Source of the DNA: JAWSUT01 sp033549345
GTDB taxonomy: Bacteria > Bacillota > Dethiobacteria > Dethiobacterales > Dethiobacteraceae
Length of the DNA stretch: 63,608 bases
NCBI GenBank assembly: GCA_033549345.1
Contig: JAWSUT010000017.1
Span: 1-63,608 of the forward strand
Direction of reading: 5' to 3'
A model generated the notes under the pieces. The model was not told the DNA's origin, searched no databases, and worked only from the letters and a program-made list of their open reading frames with translations. Both the position numbers and the translations under genes were made by a program. Shown here one piece after another: positions 48,161-58,249 of the stretch (position 1 is its first letter; each line of letters opens with the position of its first letter).

Positions 48161-50743
48161 TTGGATATCAGTAAATTCACAGAGAAGGCTCAATTGGCAT
48201 TGAGTGAGGCACAGGACCTGGCTGTGCGGAAAAACCACCAGGCTGTGGACGCGGAGCATCTTTTGTCAGCCCTGTTGAACCAGGAGAACGGCCTGGTGCC
48301 TCGGCTGTTTACCAAAGCAGGTGTTAACACACAGCTATTGGCAGCCAAAGCTGACGAGGCCCTGGCCAAAATCCCGTCTGTAACAGGCGGTACCTCCACA
48401 TATATCACACAGCGTGTCAATCAGCTGCTGGTCCGGGCACAGGATGAAGCCAAGCGTCTCAAGGACGAATATGTCAGCGTGGAGCATCTTGTTCTGGCCA
48501 TGTTTGAGGATGCGGCGCTTAACAAACTGTTCTCTGAGGTGGGTGCCATTCGCCCGGACTTTCTCAAAGCCATGACAGATGTACGGGGAAATCAGCGCGT
48601 GACAAGCGCCAACCCCGAAGAAACCTATGAAGCGCTTGAAAAATACGGCCGGGACCTGACAGAAATGGCGGAAAACAACAAACTGGACCCTGTGATCGGC
48701 CGGGATATGGAAATCCGCCGGGTTATTCAGGTTCTTTCGCGCCGGACAAAAAATAACCCCGTCCTCATCGGTGAGCCCGGTGTGGGCAAAACCGCCATCG
48801 CCGAAGGCCTGGCCCGCCGCATTGTGGCCGGTGATGTGCCGGAGAGCCTAAAAGACAAACGGATTGTCTCCCTGGACATGGGCTCGCTGGTAGCCGGCGC
48901 TAAATTTCGTGGGGAGTTTGAAGAACGCCTGAAAGCCGTCCTGCAGGAAGTGACTAAATCCCAGGGGCGGATAATCCTCTTTATTGATGAGCTGCATACA
49001 GTTGTGGGGGCGGGCAAAGCAGAAGGTTCCATGGATGCCGGTAATATGCTCAAGCCCATGCTGGCCCGGGGCGAACTGCACTGCATCGGTGCGACCACCA
49101 TGGATGAATTCAGAAAATATATCGAAAAAGATGCGGCGCTGGAGAGGCGCTTCCAGCCTGTGATTGTGGAAGAACCGGCTGTGGAGAGCACCATTTCCAT
49201 TCTCAGAGGACTGCGTGAGCGTTACGAACTGCATCACGGCGTGCGGATTCAGGATGCAGCCCTGGTTTCGGCGGCCGTGCTCAGCCACCGCTATATATCC
49301 GACCGCTTTCTGCCGGACAAAGCCATTGACTTAATTGACGAAGCGGCCGCAAAGCTGCGCACGGAAATTGAAAGTATGCCCGAAGAACTGGAGACACTGG
49401 AGCGCCGGCTTATGCAGCTGGAAATCGAACGGGAAGCTCTGCTGAAGGAGAAAGACCAGGCTTCCCGTGAACGGCTGGACGCCCTGGAAAAAGAACTGGC
49501 TGATGTAAAGGCGGAACGGGATTCTCTTCGTGCCCAGTGGGATGCTGAGAAAAGCACCCTGGGCGGTTTGGGTACACTACGGGAGGAACTGGAGAAAGCC
49601 CGCCATGAAATGGAGCAGGCACAGCGAGAGTATAACCTGAATAAAGTGGCGGAGTATCAGTACGGCAAAATCCCGGAGCTGGAACGAAAGCTCCAGGAAG
49701 CCGAAGACCGGCTTGAAGTCAGTGAATCCAAGCTGATTAAAGAAGAAGTGACACCCGAAGAAGTGGCGGAAGTGGTCTCACGCTGGACCGGCATTCCTCT
49801 CTCCAGGCTGCTGGAAGGAGAAAAGGAAAAACTGCTGCGCCTGGAGGAGATCCTGCACAGGCGCGTCATCGGCCAGGATGAGGCGGTGCAGGCCGTTACC
49901 GATGCGGTGCTCCGTGCCCGCTCAGGCCTCAAAGACCCCAAGCGCCCCATTGGCTCATTTATTTTCCTTGGCCCCACCGGTGTGGGTAAAACCGAACTGG
50001 CCAGAACGCTGGCGGAAGCCCTGTTTGATACGGAGGAAAATATGATCCGTATTGATATGAGTGAGTATATGGAGAAGCACACTGTTGCCCGCCTGATTGG
50101 AGCCCCTCCCGGGTATGTCGGCTATGACGAGGGCGGCCAGCTGACAGAAGCGGTCCGCCGCAAGCCGTACTGTGTCATCCTCTTTGATGAAATCGAAAAA
50201 GCCCACTACGATGTGTTCAATGTATTGCTGCAAATTCTTGACGACGGCCGGCTCACCGACAGCCACGGCCGCACGGTGGATTTTAAAAATACCATCATCA
50301 TCATGACCTCCAATATCGGCAGTATGTTTCTTTTGGAGAATGTAGGCACCACGGGTGAGATCTCAGATTCCGTTAAAGAAAAAGTCCTCACCGACCTGCG
50401 CGGGCACTTCCGTCCGGAATTTTTGAACCGTGTGGATGAAACCGTGCTCTTTAAGCCGCTGACACTGGAGGAAACAAAACAGATTGTGGATCTGCAGCTT
50501 GAACTGCTGCGCCGGCGTCTGGCCGAAAGATACATTACACTGCAGCTTACTGATGCAGCAAAAGACTTTGTGGCCCAGGCCGGCTATGACCCGGTCTATG
50601 GTGCCCGCCCGCTAAAGCGTTATCTGCAAAAAGAAGTGGAAACGGCGCTGGCCCGGAAACTAATTGCCGGGGAAATTACAGACCACAGCGGGATTAAAAT
50701 CGATGTGGCAGACGACAGACTGACATTTACCATCTCAGAATAA
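48161..50743 (+). CDS. clpB: Chaperone ClpB (Hsp100 disaggregase)
   Basis: The 860-residue protein has two AAA+ domains: Walker A GEPGVGKTA with B FIDELHT, and Walker A GPTGVGKTE with B ILFDEIEKAH. Between them is a coiled-coil middle domain (about 405-525). The N-terminal FTEKAQLALSEAQ matches the ClpB N-domain. I chose TTG 48161, nine bases after AAGGAGG; ATG 48152 would touch that site. It rescues aggregated proteins with DnaK. It is preceded by a sigma-A-like promoter and followed by a terminator. Confidence 0.96.
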   Translation: MDISKFTEKAQLALSEAQDLAVRKNHQAVDAEHLLSALLNQENGLVPRLFTKAGVNTQLLAAKADEALAKIPSVTGGTSTYITQRVNQLLVRAQDEAKRLKDEYVSVEHLVLAMFEDAALNKLFSEVGAIRPDFLKAMTDVRGNQRVTSANPEETYEALEKYGRDLTEMAENNKLDPVIGRDMEIRRVIQVLSRRTKNNPVLIGEPGVGKTAIAEGLARRIVAGDVPESLKDKRIVSLDMGSLVAGAKFRGEFEERLKAVLQEVTKSQGRIILFIDELHTVVGAGKAEGSMDAGNMLKPMLARGELHCIGATTMDEFRKYIEKDAALERRFQPVIVEEPAVESTISILRGLRERYELHHGVRIQDAALVSAAVLSHRYISDRFLPDKAIDLIDEAAAKLRTEIESMPEELETLERRLMQLEIEREALLKEKDQASRERLDALEKELADVKAERDSLRAQWDAEKSTLGGLGTLREELEKARHEMEQAQREYNLNKVAEYQYGKIPELERKLQEAEDRLEVSESKLIKEEVTPEEVAEVVSRWTGIPLSRLLEGEKEKLLRLEEILHRRVIGQDEAVQAVTDAVLRARSGLKDPKRPIGSFIFLGPTGVGKTELARTLAEALFDTEENMIRIDMSEYMEKHTVARLIGAPPGYVGYDEGGQLTEAVRRKPYCVILFDEIEKAHYDVFNVLLQILDDGRLTDSHGRTVDFKNTIIIMTSNIGSMFLLENVGTTGEISDSVKEKVLTDLRGHFRPEFLNRVDETVLFKPLTLEETKQIVDLQLELLRRRLAERYITLQLTDAAKDFVAQAGYDPVYGARPLKRYLQKEVETALARKLIAGEITDHSGIKIDVADDRLTFTISE

Positions 50744-50747
50744 GCAA

Positions 50748-50776
50748 AGCTCCCGTCACTCGGCGGGAGCTTTTTC
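50748..50776. terminator. Intrinsic terminator after clpB
   Basis: GCTCCCG / CGGGAGC with an 8-base loop is followed by T5. The last codons of the converging sortase gene overlap it. Confidence 0.75.
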
Positions 50777-51349
50777 TTCCGGCAGCGCCGTCACTCTGAG
50801 GCGCTTTGTCTCATGGAAATGGGGAGCACAGGTCAAAAGTGTCAGGGCTTCATAGTCTGTCAGCAGATACAGGTCAGGGTCATCGGCGGCCAACGTTTCT
50901 TTCCCCGACACGCGGTATGTATGCAGCGTCCCCTCGTACGCCAGATAGATGGGGTCTCCCTGGGACAACTTATCCAGCAGCCCGAAACTGCTTTGGGGAC
51001 GCAGTGCTGTTTGCGGATTATACTGGTGGCCCACAATAATCGTATTTGTCCCCTGTCCCGGAAATCCGCTGCCCGGTAAATGTGCCACTGCTCTGGCCAG
51101 TGTGTGCCTGGATACTTCATGTAAGACAACCGTATCCACATTGATTTCAGGAATCACAAGCCAGAAGGAGCCTGCCTCCACCTTCACAGGGTCCATAACC
51201 GGTGCGGGTGCAACCCGGGCATAGACCAGGGGATACACCAATGTGGCGGCAATCAAAAGTCCGGTTACAACCAGGGCCACCCCCAGTATGCGGCGGGCAT
51301 TGCCATGTAATGTCTTTGTTTTTATGCTGACGGCTTTCCTTCTTTTCAC
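50756..51349 (-). CDS. Sortase (class D/F-like)
   Basis: The 197-residue protein has an N-terminal membrane helix (residues 21-45) and the sortase catalytic residues: His108 in IIVGHQY, Cys174 in LTCAPHF, and Arg183 or Arg185 in KRLRV. The short form without long extra loops is near class D. Sortases join surface proteins to peptidoglycan. Start GTG 51349 overlaps the HD gene by four bases. No LPXTG protein is in the window, but two proteins with a GMNTN tail lie about 3-5 kb away. Confidence 0.9.
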   Translation of the reverse strand: MKRRKAVSIKTKTLHGNARRILGVALVVTGLLIAATLVYPLVYARVAPAPVMDPVKVEAGSFWLVIPEINVDTVVLHEVSRHTLARAVAHLPGSGFPGQGTNTIIVGHQYNPQTALRPQSSFGLLDKLSQGDPIYLAYEGTLHTYRVSGKETLAADDPDLYLLTDYEALTLLTCAPHFHETKRLRVTALPEEKAPAE

Positions 51350-52572
51350 AGATGGTTGTCCCCCGGCCTGAAGAAGTCAAACAGCCGGCCGAAATCAAAA
51401 CCGGCCACCGTCCGCCCGGTGTACTGCTTAAAAAGAGAACTGTAGCCATCCGCAAGATAGTGGGAGCGGATACCGTGTGAGATGGACAGGTAGGCCTCCA
51501 TATAAGCGGCATAGTGGTCACAGGCTTTAATCAGTTCGCCGTCAATGGGTGAATAGCTGTCGTGATTGTATTTTCCACTGATTTCACCGGAGCCCACAGT
51601 TTGCGTGATGCCCCCCCGGCAGATTTTGTTCTGGAACTCATCCTCTGTGTAGTAACGGATTTCCCTGTGCCAGTCGTCCGGCAGCAACGGCAGCAGTGTC
51701 TCCTCAAGCTGTCTGGTTTCAATCTCCTTAATGAGTTCGTCGAGGCCCTGGACGGACCGTTTCACCGGAGAGACGATGTCTCTTGTCAGCACTTCGGGCA
51801 GATCATGGAAGAGGCCGGCAAAATAGTTGTTGATAATTCTTTGATCACAGGCATCAAGCTCGATACTGCTCAGGTAGGAAAGCATGGCCACAATCAGCAT
51901 ATGGCCCATCACGGATGTCTCGGGAATCCGGGGTGTCTGGGCCCAGCGCTGTTGAAAGCGCAGCTGCCCCACCAGATCCATAAAGTGGCTTGTCTTCTTG
52001 CCAAGCTGCATTTTCTGTACGCCGGCCAGGTGATAATGTTCTTCAATTTCATCGGCAATGGTGGCCCTTGTTTTTTCCAGTCCGTATAAACCGGCATTCA
52101 GGTTATAGATAATCCTGAATTCCCAGTTTGTCGCCAGATAATGTGATGCTTTCAGGATCTTTTTTTCCAGCACACTGTACTGCGGGTCAAAGAGATACTG
52201 GGCAAACTTTTCCGCGAAACGCCCTTTGACCCCTTTTACCCTTTCCTGCATCTGTTCCAGAACCCAGCTGTTTAGTTTGTCTCCCTTTTCTGCCATGAGT
52301 TTGTGGAAAATCGGCGGCTTAATATCCGTCAGGACGATACGGTGTAAAAATTCAAAAAACCCGCCTTCAATTAACTCCCGCCGGTTCACAGCGACACCTC
52401 TGTCAGACTCCTCAAATTTCGCCAGGATATAGGCAAAAATCATTTTATGTGCCTGCTTATCCAGTTCGGTAAAACCCTTATGAGGACGGATATGGTCGTT
52501 CCATCGCTGAATGCTGGCCGCCTCAAATAATGTCTCAATCAGTTCCTTTTGTATCACAAATCCCACCGCCAA
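51346..52572 (-). CDS. HD-domain phosphohydrolase
   Basis: The 408-residue protein carries an HD metal site: MGHMLIVAMLSY (His), YFAGLFHDLPEVLTRD (His-Asp), and a later aspartate in ACDHYAAYMEAYLS. The N-terminal 170 residues are helical and hydrophilic. The family includes nucleotidases (YfbR-like) and related phosphohydrolases; the substrate is unknown. It sits 9 bases downstream of the ADP-ribosylglycohydrolase gene and overlaps the sortase gene, so the three form an operon. Confidence 0.8.
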   Translation of the reverse strand: MAVGFVIQKELIETLFEAASIQRWNDHIRPHKGFTELDKQAHKMIFAYILAKFEESDRGVAVNRRELIEGGFFEFLHRIVLTDIKPPIFHKLMAEKGDKLNSWVLEQMQERVKGVKGRFAEKFAQYLFDPQYSVLEKKILKASHYLATNWEFRIIYNLNAGLYGLEKTRATIADEIEEHYHLAGVQKMQLGKKTSHFMDLVGQLRFQQRWAQTPRIPETSVMGHMLIVAMLSYLSSIELDACDQRIINNYFAGLFHDLPEVLTRDIVSPVKRSVQGLDELIKEIETRQLEETLLPLLPDDWHREIRYYTEDEFQNKICRGGITQTVGSGEISGKYNHDSYSPIDGELIKACDHYAAYMEAYLSISHGIRSHYLADGYSSLFKQYTGRTVAGFDFGRLFDFFRPGDNHL

Positions 52573-52581
52573 TGGTTTATT

Positions 52582-53349
52582 TTATATATATCTGCTGTAG
52601 AAGTCCCGTATTACCGCCGCCAGGTCGGCCGGCAGGCGCAGCAGCGCTTCTTTGGTCAACTCCCAGGGAACCTCCCCGTCAAAAGACTCGGCCATCGCCC
52701 CCGCCATACAGGCCAGGGTATCACTGTCACCGCCGATGGAAACCGCCAGCCTGACGGCGGACTCAAAACCGTCACTTTCCAGAAAGGCCCGGATGGCATA
52801 CGGTACCGAACCCCGGCAGGACACATCAAACGTATACCATGGCCTGACATTCGCCAGCGGGACAGAAAGATCATAGCCAAAGGCTTGTGTGATATACTGT
52901 GCGATTTCGTCCTTGCCGCCGCCGGCTCTGGCTAAAAAGATAACAGCGGCCACTGCCTGTGCACCCTTAATCCCTTCGGGATGGTTATGGGAGACGGAAG
53001 CGCACTCTTTTGCCACACGCAGCACATCGGTGAGCGAACGGCAGGCAAAACCCACCGGGCTGACACGCATGGCAGAACCGTTGCCGAAACTGCCGTAGGG
53101 TTCCCTTTCCCTGTTTTTTGCCCACTGGTAAAACCGGCCGCCATATCCGGCCTCAGGATAGCGGTGAAAATAATCCTGGTACGTTTCCCGAAACCCCCGC
53201 TCTGCCAGAAGCGCCGCGGCCGTTGCCACCGTCAGCACAGAATCATCGGTAAACCGGCTCTGCGGATTAAACAACGGGAAATCCTGCGCTTTGTAATTTT
53301 CAAATTCATAGACAGACCCGATGATATCGCCGACAATCGCACCCAGCAT
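52582..53349 (-). CDS. ADP-ribosylglycohydrolase family protein
   Basis: The 255-residue protein has the DraG/ADPRH motifs: GDIIGSVYE with the first aspartate, RFTDDSVLTVAT (the acidic pair) and GGDSDTLACMAGAMAE. These aspartates bind the two Mg ions. It removes ADP-ribose from proteins or nucleotides. I chose ATG 53349 because AGGAGG precedes it. First gene of the operon with the HD protein and sortase. Confidence 0.9.
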   Translation of the reverse strand: MLGAIVGDIIGSVYEFENYKAQDFPLFNPQSRFTDDSVLTVATAAALLAERGFRETYQDYFHRYPEAGYGGRFYQWAKNREREPYGSFGNGSAMRVSPVGFACRSLTDVLRVAKECASVSHNHPEGIKGAQAVAAVIFLARAGGGKDEIAQYITQAFGYDLSVPLANVRPWYTFDVSCRGSVPYAIRAFLESDGFESAVRLAVSIGGDSDTLACMAGAMAESFDGEVPWELTKEALLRLPADLAAVIRDFYSRYI

Positions 53350-53449
53350 ACGTGCCTCCTGTAATCCAGCCATATTCATTTGCGATTCGTCTTAACAGGC
53401 CAAAATTCCTGCAAAAATATAACACACTTGGCAGAATAGAAAGAATGCC

Positions 53450-53477
53450 AAAAAAAAAGACTGATGAAATCAGCCTG
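53450..53477 (-). terminator. Terminator of the pyruvate carboxylase operon
   Basis: On the minus strand, GGCTGAT / ATCAGTC with a 3-base loop is followed by T9. Confidence 0.7.
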
Positions 53478-53481
53478 TTAA

Positions 53482-55503
53482 TTAATTGTTTATTCTTTCT
53501 AATATAAACAGGAGCTGCCCTTCCTTAATAATCTCATTCTCCTGCACACAAATCTCTGTGATAACGGCATCATAAGGCGCCGGTACCGCCGTTTCCATTT
53601 TCATGGCTTCAATGTTAACAATTTCCTCACCTTTGCGGACAATATCACCCGCTTTCAGTTTGCCCCTTTTGGGGTTACCAAGGCGCCAGACCGTACCGTT
53701 AATCGGTGAGGGTACGTTACTCTCACCCTTGGCCATTCTGGTTTCCGTTTTCTTTAACCGGGGCGTGTCCACCGTATAAACCCGCGTTTTATTATTCACG
53801 CGCACCACCACATGAATAACACCCTCATGTTCTGCTCCCACGGAAACAAGCTCAATGCAGAATGGCTTTCCGGCAATGTCAAATTCTACGGTGTCACCCG
53901 GCTTTTTCAGTCCTTCACGCCAGACATGCGTTGGCAGAACATACGGCGCCTCGCCAAAACGGTCTCTGAACTCAATATATTCCACGGCATCTTTGGGATG
54001 CATCAGATACAGAATGAATTCTTCCTCCGACGGATTTCGCCCTAAAAGCCCCGTTAATACCGATCCGGTGTTATCCAGGTTTTCATCTTCAAGCGCATCA
54101 AGCGGAGAAGAATCCGACCTGGTTGCCAGTGACTGCCGCCATTCATTGCCAAAAGCACTTTTATAAACCCAGTCGGCCGGCCACCCAACCGGGAATTTGC
54201 CGTAATGGCCCATGAGCAGGTTTTTAAAATCACCGGGTGCATTACAAAACAGCCGTATGAGTTCACTTTTTTCTTCTTTCGGCAGCGCAGCAAAGTCCTG
54301 GCCGTTTTCAATAAACCTCTTCAGAAGCGCAATAAGATGCCTGACACCGGCCTCACCGTTTTCTTTTGCGTATTTATTGACAATACTGCTGCAGGTGGTC
54401 CAGGTAATCTGTGAGCCGGGCGTTACATCAAAATATCTGATGATTTTATTATAGAGCGACATCACCGTCAGAATAGAAGGCATCAGATGTAGGAACCCGC
54501 CCTGCTGTGCCTGTTCGAAGGAACTGGGGAAAGCACCGCCCGGCATTCTGTGGGACAGTACACCATGGTCGAGCCCTTTAAAAGGTGATTCGGCCCATTC
54601 ATATTCACTAATCCATTCCCGTGCTTTTTCCACAGCACCCTCTGCGGCAGAGCGGTTAAGATGTACGGGAATGCCCGACTCTTCCAGGTACGCCTGCACC
54701 CCGAGGATAGGCGGCTGTCCGTAAAAGCGTGTCAGAGAGTCTTCCTGGACATCCAGAATCTGCGCACCGGCACGTGCCGCCGCCAGCAAGGCAGGAAGTG
54801 CCAGTCCGTCTGTGGCGTGACGGTGATAATGAACCACAAGTTCCGGATAGGCACACTTGATTGTCTCCATAAGATTTTTAATACGACCGGGGCTGCCCAC
54901 ACCGGCCATATCCTTGATGACCAGAATGATTTCCTCCGTACCGCCGCAGAGAGCAACGATATCCTGAACCAACGCCAGATAATATTGGTCTGAAGCCCAG
55001 TCTGCCTGGGTAAACGACAATGTGGGCGCAAACACTTTGCCCCGTCTCATAACGGCATCCGCCACGGCCCGCATGTTACGGATATCATTCAGAAAAGAAA
55101 AACAGTGCCAGATATCAATATCCACCTGTGAGACAACATACTCAATTACATTACGGGGATAGGGCCTGTATCCCCAGAGGCTGGCTTCCCTGACCAGTGT
55201 GCGCAGAAGAACATTGGGCATCTTCTTCCGGAGGCCGGCTATTTCCGTAAACGGGCTTTCTTTACGGTTCATAATGCCCACATGCCAGCGAGCCCCGCCG
55301 TGGCACTCAGCGCTAAACAGGCCCATTTCATTATAATAAGGAGCGAGCGTAGCCAGGTCATAATGCCGCAGGCGGTTCTTGTAATCTGACTGCCCTGCGT
55401 CACGCATACCGGTTGAAGTCAGACAGACACCGGGCAGTCTGCGCACGGCAGCGGTAATTTCGCGTGGAGACATTCCGGGTTTCACGATGACATATTCACT
55501 CAT
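53482..55503 (-). CDS. pycB: Pyruvate carboxylase subunit B / oxaloacetate decarboxylase alpha-like (biotinylated)
   Basis: The 673-residue protein has a carboxyltransferase barrel with the catalytic RDAGQS (usual RDGxQS), the carbamylated-lysine region VIKDMAGVG and the HRHATDG histidine block, then a C-terminal biotinyl domain with EAMKMET. The family moves CO2 from biotin to pyruvate, or the reverse. Sequence in the catalytic loops diverges from the usual forms, so substrate is less sure. I chose ATG 55503. It lies 10 bases after the biotin carboxylase gene. Confidence 0.85.
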   Translation of the reverse strand: MSEYVIVKPGMSPREITAAVRRLPGVCLTSTGMRDAGQSDYKNRLRHYDLATLAPYYNEMGLFSAECHGGARWHVGIMNRKESPFTEIAGLRKKMPNVLLRTLVREASLWGYRPYPRNVIEYVVSQVDIDIWHCFSFLNDIRNMRAVADAVMRRGKVFAPTLSFTQADWASDQYYLALVQDIVALCGGTEEIILVIKDMAGVGSPGRIKNLMETIKCAYPELVVHYHRHATDGLALPALLAAARAGAQILDVQEDSLTRFYGQPPILGVQAYLEESGIPVHLNRSAAEGAVEKAREWISEYEWAESPFKGLDHGVLSHRMPGGAFPSSFEQAQQGGFLHLMPSILTVMSLYNKIIRYFDVTPGSQITWTTCSSIVNKYAKENGEAGVRHLIALLKRFIENGQDFAALPKEEKSELIRLFCNAPGDFKNLLMGHYGKFPVGWPADWVYKSAFGNEWRQSLATRSDSSPLDALEDENLDNTGSVLTGLLGRNPSEEEFILYLMHPKDAVEYIEFRDRFGEAPYVLPTHVWREGLKKPGDTVEFDIAGKPFCIELVSVGAEHEGVIHVVVRVNNKTRVYTVDTPRLKKTETRMAKGESNVPSPINGTVWRLGNPKRGKLKAGDIVRKGEEIVNIEAMKMETAVPAPYDAVITEICVQENEIIKEGQLLFILERINN

Positions 55504-55513
55504 GATGTTCGCC

Positions 55514-56971
55514 TCACATCCATTTTTGTGGGCCCAGAGCGGATATTTCCGCCACATAACGGGCCACTTTTAACGCTTCATCTTCATGGTCCGTCTCGAC
55601 AAAAGTAGCGACCAGGTCCTGCATGTTTTCCTCGATAAACCGGGTGGAAAACTCCCCGGCAATAAAGGCGGGATGGCGAATAATACTAAGCAGGAGAGGC
55701 TGCAGGGTTTTTACCCCCTCCACACGCAAATTCCGGCTCAGGGATCTGTCCATGCTGCGAATCGCATCGGCCCGGTCCGCACCCGCCGTCATGATCAGCA
55801 TAATCAGTGAGTCATAGTAAGACGGTATGTCCGCCCCTTCATACACACCGGAAGAAATACGGACACCCGGCCCGTGCGGTTCCTGCAGCCTGGTAATTTT
55901 TCCAAATGACGGACTGAAGGTCCGCGGGTCTTCCGCATTCAGGCGTGCTTCCATGGCCCAGCGGTTCGGACGGATATCATTTTGGGTAAAGGGTAATTTC
56001 CTGCCCATGGCCGTGTCAATCATAATGCCAACGATATCCAGCCCGGTAATTAACTCAGTGATGCCATGTTCTACCTGCAGGCGGGTATTTACTTCCAGGA
56101 AGTAATACTTTTGTGTGGCCGAGTCAAATAAAAATTCAACAGTTCCGGCAGTGGTGTAACCAATCTCACGCATGAGTGCAACAGCCTGGGCACAGATTTC
56201 CTGCCGCAGTTCTTCTGTCAGCGATGGTGACGGCGCTTCTTCAATGATTTTTTGGTTGCGACGCTGCAGTGTGCATTCCCGCTCATACAGATGAAGTACA
56301 TTGCCAAACCGGTCCGCAACAATCTGCACTTCAATATGCCGGCCCCGCTCAATATATTTTTCCACCAGTACCTTATTATCACCAAACGCCTTCTGTGCCT
56401 CGGAACGCACCTGAGCCAATGCGCTGTGCAGGCCCTCCTCCGATTCCACTTTAACCATACCCTTACCGCCGCCGCCGGAAGACGCTTTAATCATAACAGG
56501 ATAATCCACCGCTTCATCGCCAAGCCAACGGATAATTTCTTCCACCGTTGTAACATTGCTAATACCCGGAATAGTCGGTACTCCTGCGCGTGTAACGATT
56601 TCCTTGGCCCGGATTTTATCCCCCATAGCCTGGATTACGTCCGGCTCCGGGCCAATCCAGGTCAGGCCTGCATCGATGACTTTACGGGCAAAGGTATCGT
56701 TTTCCGCCAGAAAACCCCACCCGGGATGAATTGAATCCGAATGACTCTGCAAAGCCGCCTCAATAAGACGGTCCATATGCAGATAGGATTCAACCGGTGG
56801 TGCAGCGCCAATATGCACGGCGGAATCTGCGGCGGCAACATGATGCGCCAGGCGGTCGGGCGTACTGTAGACGGCAGTGGTCTTGATTTTGCGGTCAATA
56901 CAGGTATGCATCACCCGGACAGCGGGAACACCGCGGTTTGCAACAAGAATCTTATGAATTGCCCTTGCCAT
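55514..56971 (-). CDS. pycA: Biotin carboxylase subunit (pyruvate carboxylase subunit A)
   Basis: The 485-residue ATP-grasp enzyme has KILVANRG at the N-terminus, the glycine-rich ATP loop SSGGGGKGM, KIIEEAPSP, and the carboxylation site EVNTRLQVEH. It carboxylates biotin with bicarbonate and ATP. The gene order with pycB fits a two-subunit pyruvate carboxylase. Its start overlaps the YoaK-like gene by 20 bases. Confidence 0.92.
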   Translation of the reverse strand: MARAIHKILVANRGVPAVRVMHTCIDRKIKTTAVYSTPDRLAHHVAAADSAVHIGAAPPVESYLHMDRLIEAALQSHSDSIHPGWGFLAENDTFARKVIDAGLTWIGPEPDVIQAMGDKIRAKEIVTRAGVPTIPGISNVTTVEEIIRWLGDEAVDYPVMIKASSGGGGKGMVKVESEEGLHSALAQVRSEAQKAFGDNKVLVEKYIERGRHIEVQIVADRFGNVLHLYERECTLQRRNQKIIEEAPSPSLTEELRQEICAQAVALMREIGYTTAGTVEFLFDSATQKYYFLEVNTRLQVEHGITELITGLDIVGIMIDTAMGRKLPFTQNDIRPNRWAMEARLNAEDPRTFSPSFGKITRLQEPHGPGVRISSGVYEGADIPSYYDSLIMLIMTAGADRADAIRSMDRSLSRNLRVEGVKTLQPLLLSIIRHPAFIAGEFSTRFIEENMQDLVATFVETDHEDEALKVARYVAEISALGPQKWM

Positions 56972-57713
56972 AAACAGCTTCCTCTTTTCCGGTATTTTTC
57001 CATTGTGTGGCCCTGCTGACCGCCGGCTGTGCGGCCAAGGCGTTTTTTAAATGTAACACAACAACTGTGGCAGTATAGCCTCCGGCAAGGCCTACCAGAG
57101 TTAATGCAGGAACCGACTGGCCGCCCAGGTAGCCGATCATCCCGCCGGCCACAAAGCCGGAATATTTAATAGCAATATAGGATGCACGTTCCCGGTTACC
57201 CGACGCCAGCAAAATACCCAAATCGGTCAGGTCACCGGTAAAATGTGTGGTACGCCCAATTCTGCCCTGGGATGTTATACTGTTTTGCCAGCCTGCGGCA
57301 AACGGCATCATCATACCCAGTAAAAAACGCCATGGCTCCATTGAATACTTGCCGGCAGCGGTAAACCCGAAATACACAAGTACGGCTGTCAGCAGCAGAG
57401 GCAGCACAGGCACCAACAGGCTGTAAGTCATACCCAACCGGGGAAGTGCTTTTGTGCCATAATAGGATCCGGTAACAAATGATGCTAGAACCACGGTAAT
57501 AAAAAGCGCCATGGCCGGATTGGTCAGCAGATTCTTCGCCTGGTCTGTTACACGTCCCGACATATGCGTTGTGCGCATAAAAATAACAGAGTAGGTTGAG
57601 AAAGCATTCAGTATGCCCGCCCAAAACGTAAACCACCACCCTGCGATGCAGAGCACTTTGTTTTTACATAGAATCTCCCAGTCATACTGCATTGAAAAAT
57701 CTTGGCTTTCCAT
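56952..57713 (-). CDS. YoaK family (DUF1275) membrane protein
   Basis: The protein has six or seven hydrophobic helices and the family signature GWQNSITSQ...RTTHFTGDLTDLG. I chose ATG 57713, seven bases after GGAGG. The function is unknown in the family. It overlaps pycA and probably shares its transcript, so a transport role linked to pyruvate or carboxylate use is possible but unproven. Confidence 0.85.
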   Translation of the reverse strand: MESQDFSMQYDWEILCKNKVLCIAGWWFTFWAGILNAFSTYSVIFMRTTHMSGRVTDQAKNLLTNPAMALFITVVLASFVTGSYYGTKALPRLGMTYSLLVPVLPLLLTAVLVYFGFTAAGKYSMEPWRFLLGMMMPFAAGWQNSITSQGRIGRTTHFTGDLTDLGILLASGNRERASYIAIKYSGFVAGGMIGYLGGQSVPALTLVGLAGGYTATVVVLHLKNALAAQPAVSRATQWKNTGKEEAVYGKGNS

Positions 57714-57740
57714 ACGCAAACCTCCGTTCCCGTGATAATA

Positions 57741-57782
57741 AATAAAGTCCGACGATGCGTGTTTAACGCAAACGTCGGACTG
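57741..57782 (-). terminator. Terminator after the downstream MpsC-like gene
   Basis: AGTCCGACG and CGTCGGACT, with a paired inner part, lead into a T/A-rich tract on the minus strand. Confidence 0.65.
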
Positions 57783-57824
57783 CAGGTAACTGATATGACT
57801 ACCCCTTAGATGCCATCCGGATAT

Positions 57825-58181
57825 TTATTTGTCGACTTCCTTTTCCAGGATAAAGACAAAAATCCTCTCTCCCGTCTTTGTGCTGATATCTGTATGCAGG
57901 CTGACCACCTTCAGGCCTGTTACCCGACAGATGATTTCTTCCAGATCTGAACGTCCCTGCTCAACAAGCTGCTGCCGCAGCCTTTTGATCAGCGCCATCC
58001 CTTCTGCAGACTGCGCCAGATGGTATTCCGCCTGGGAGAGAACGCCTTTTAGCGAGACAATAACCATATTGCGCAAAACATCTGTCTTCGCTTCTGTGGG
58101 CCCCCGCCCTAAATATTCCCGCTCCCAACGGATAAGCGCTTTGGTAATCTCGTCTTCCATTTGTCCTTTGATATTGGGCAT
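57825..58181 (-). CDS. MpsC-like (DUF2294) protein, copy 1
   Basis: The protein has about 118 residues with the DUF2294 pattern: GQMEDEITKALI, GRGPTEAKTDVLRNMVIV, GMALIKRLRQQLVEQGR and SLHTDISTKTGERIFVFIL. The domain is the MpsC part of a Na+-linked membrane-potential system in Staphylococcus; no MpsA or MpsB is nearby. It lies 68 bases after the ferredoxin gene at the end of the oxidoreductase operon and is a close paralog of the gene at 61802. I chose ATG 58181 (GAGGG before it). Confidence 0.85.
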   Translation of the reverse strand: MPNIKGQMEDEITKALIRWEREYLGRGPTEAKTDVLRNMVIVSLKGVLSQAEYHLAQSAEGMALIKRLRQQLVEQGRSDLEEIICRVTGLKVVSLHTDISTKTGERIFVFILEKEVDK

Positions 58182-58249
58182 AGCCAACCCTCTTTTTGCC
58201 TTTTCAATCAATCGTACACCAACTGCAAAACGAATTCAACAGGATTTTT

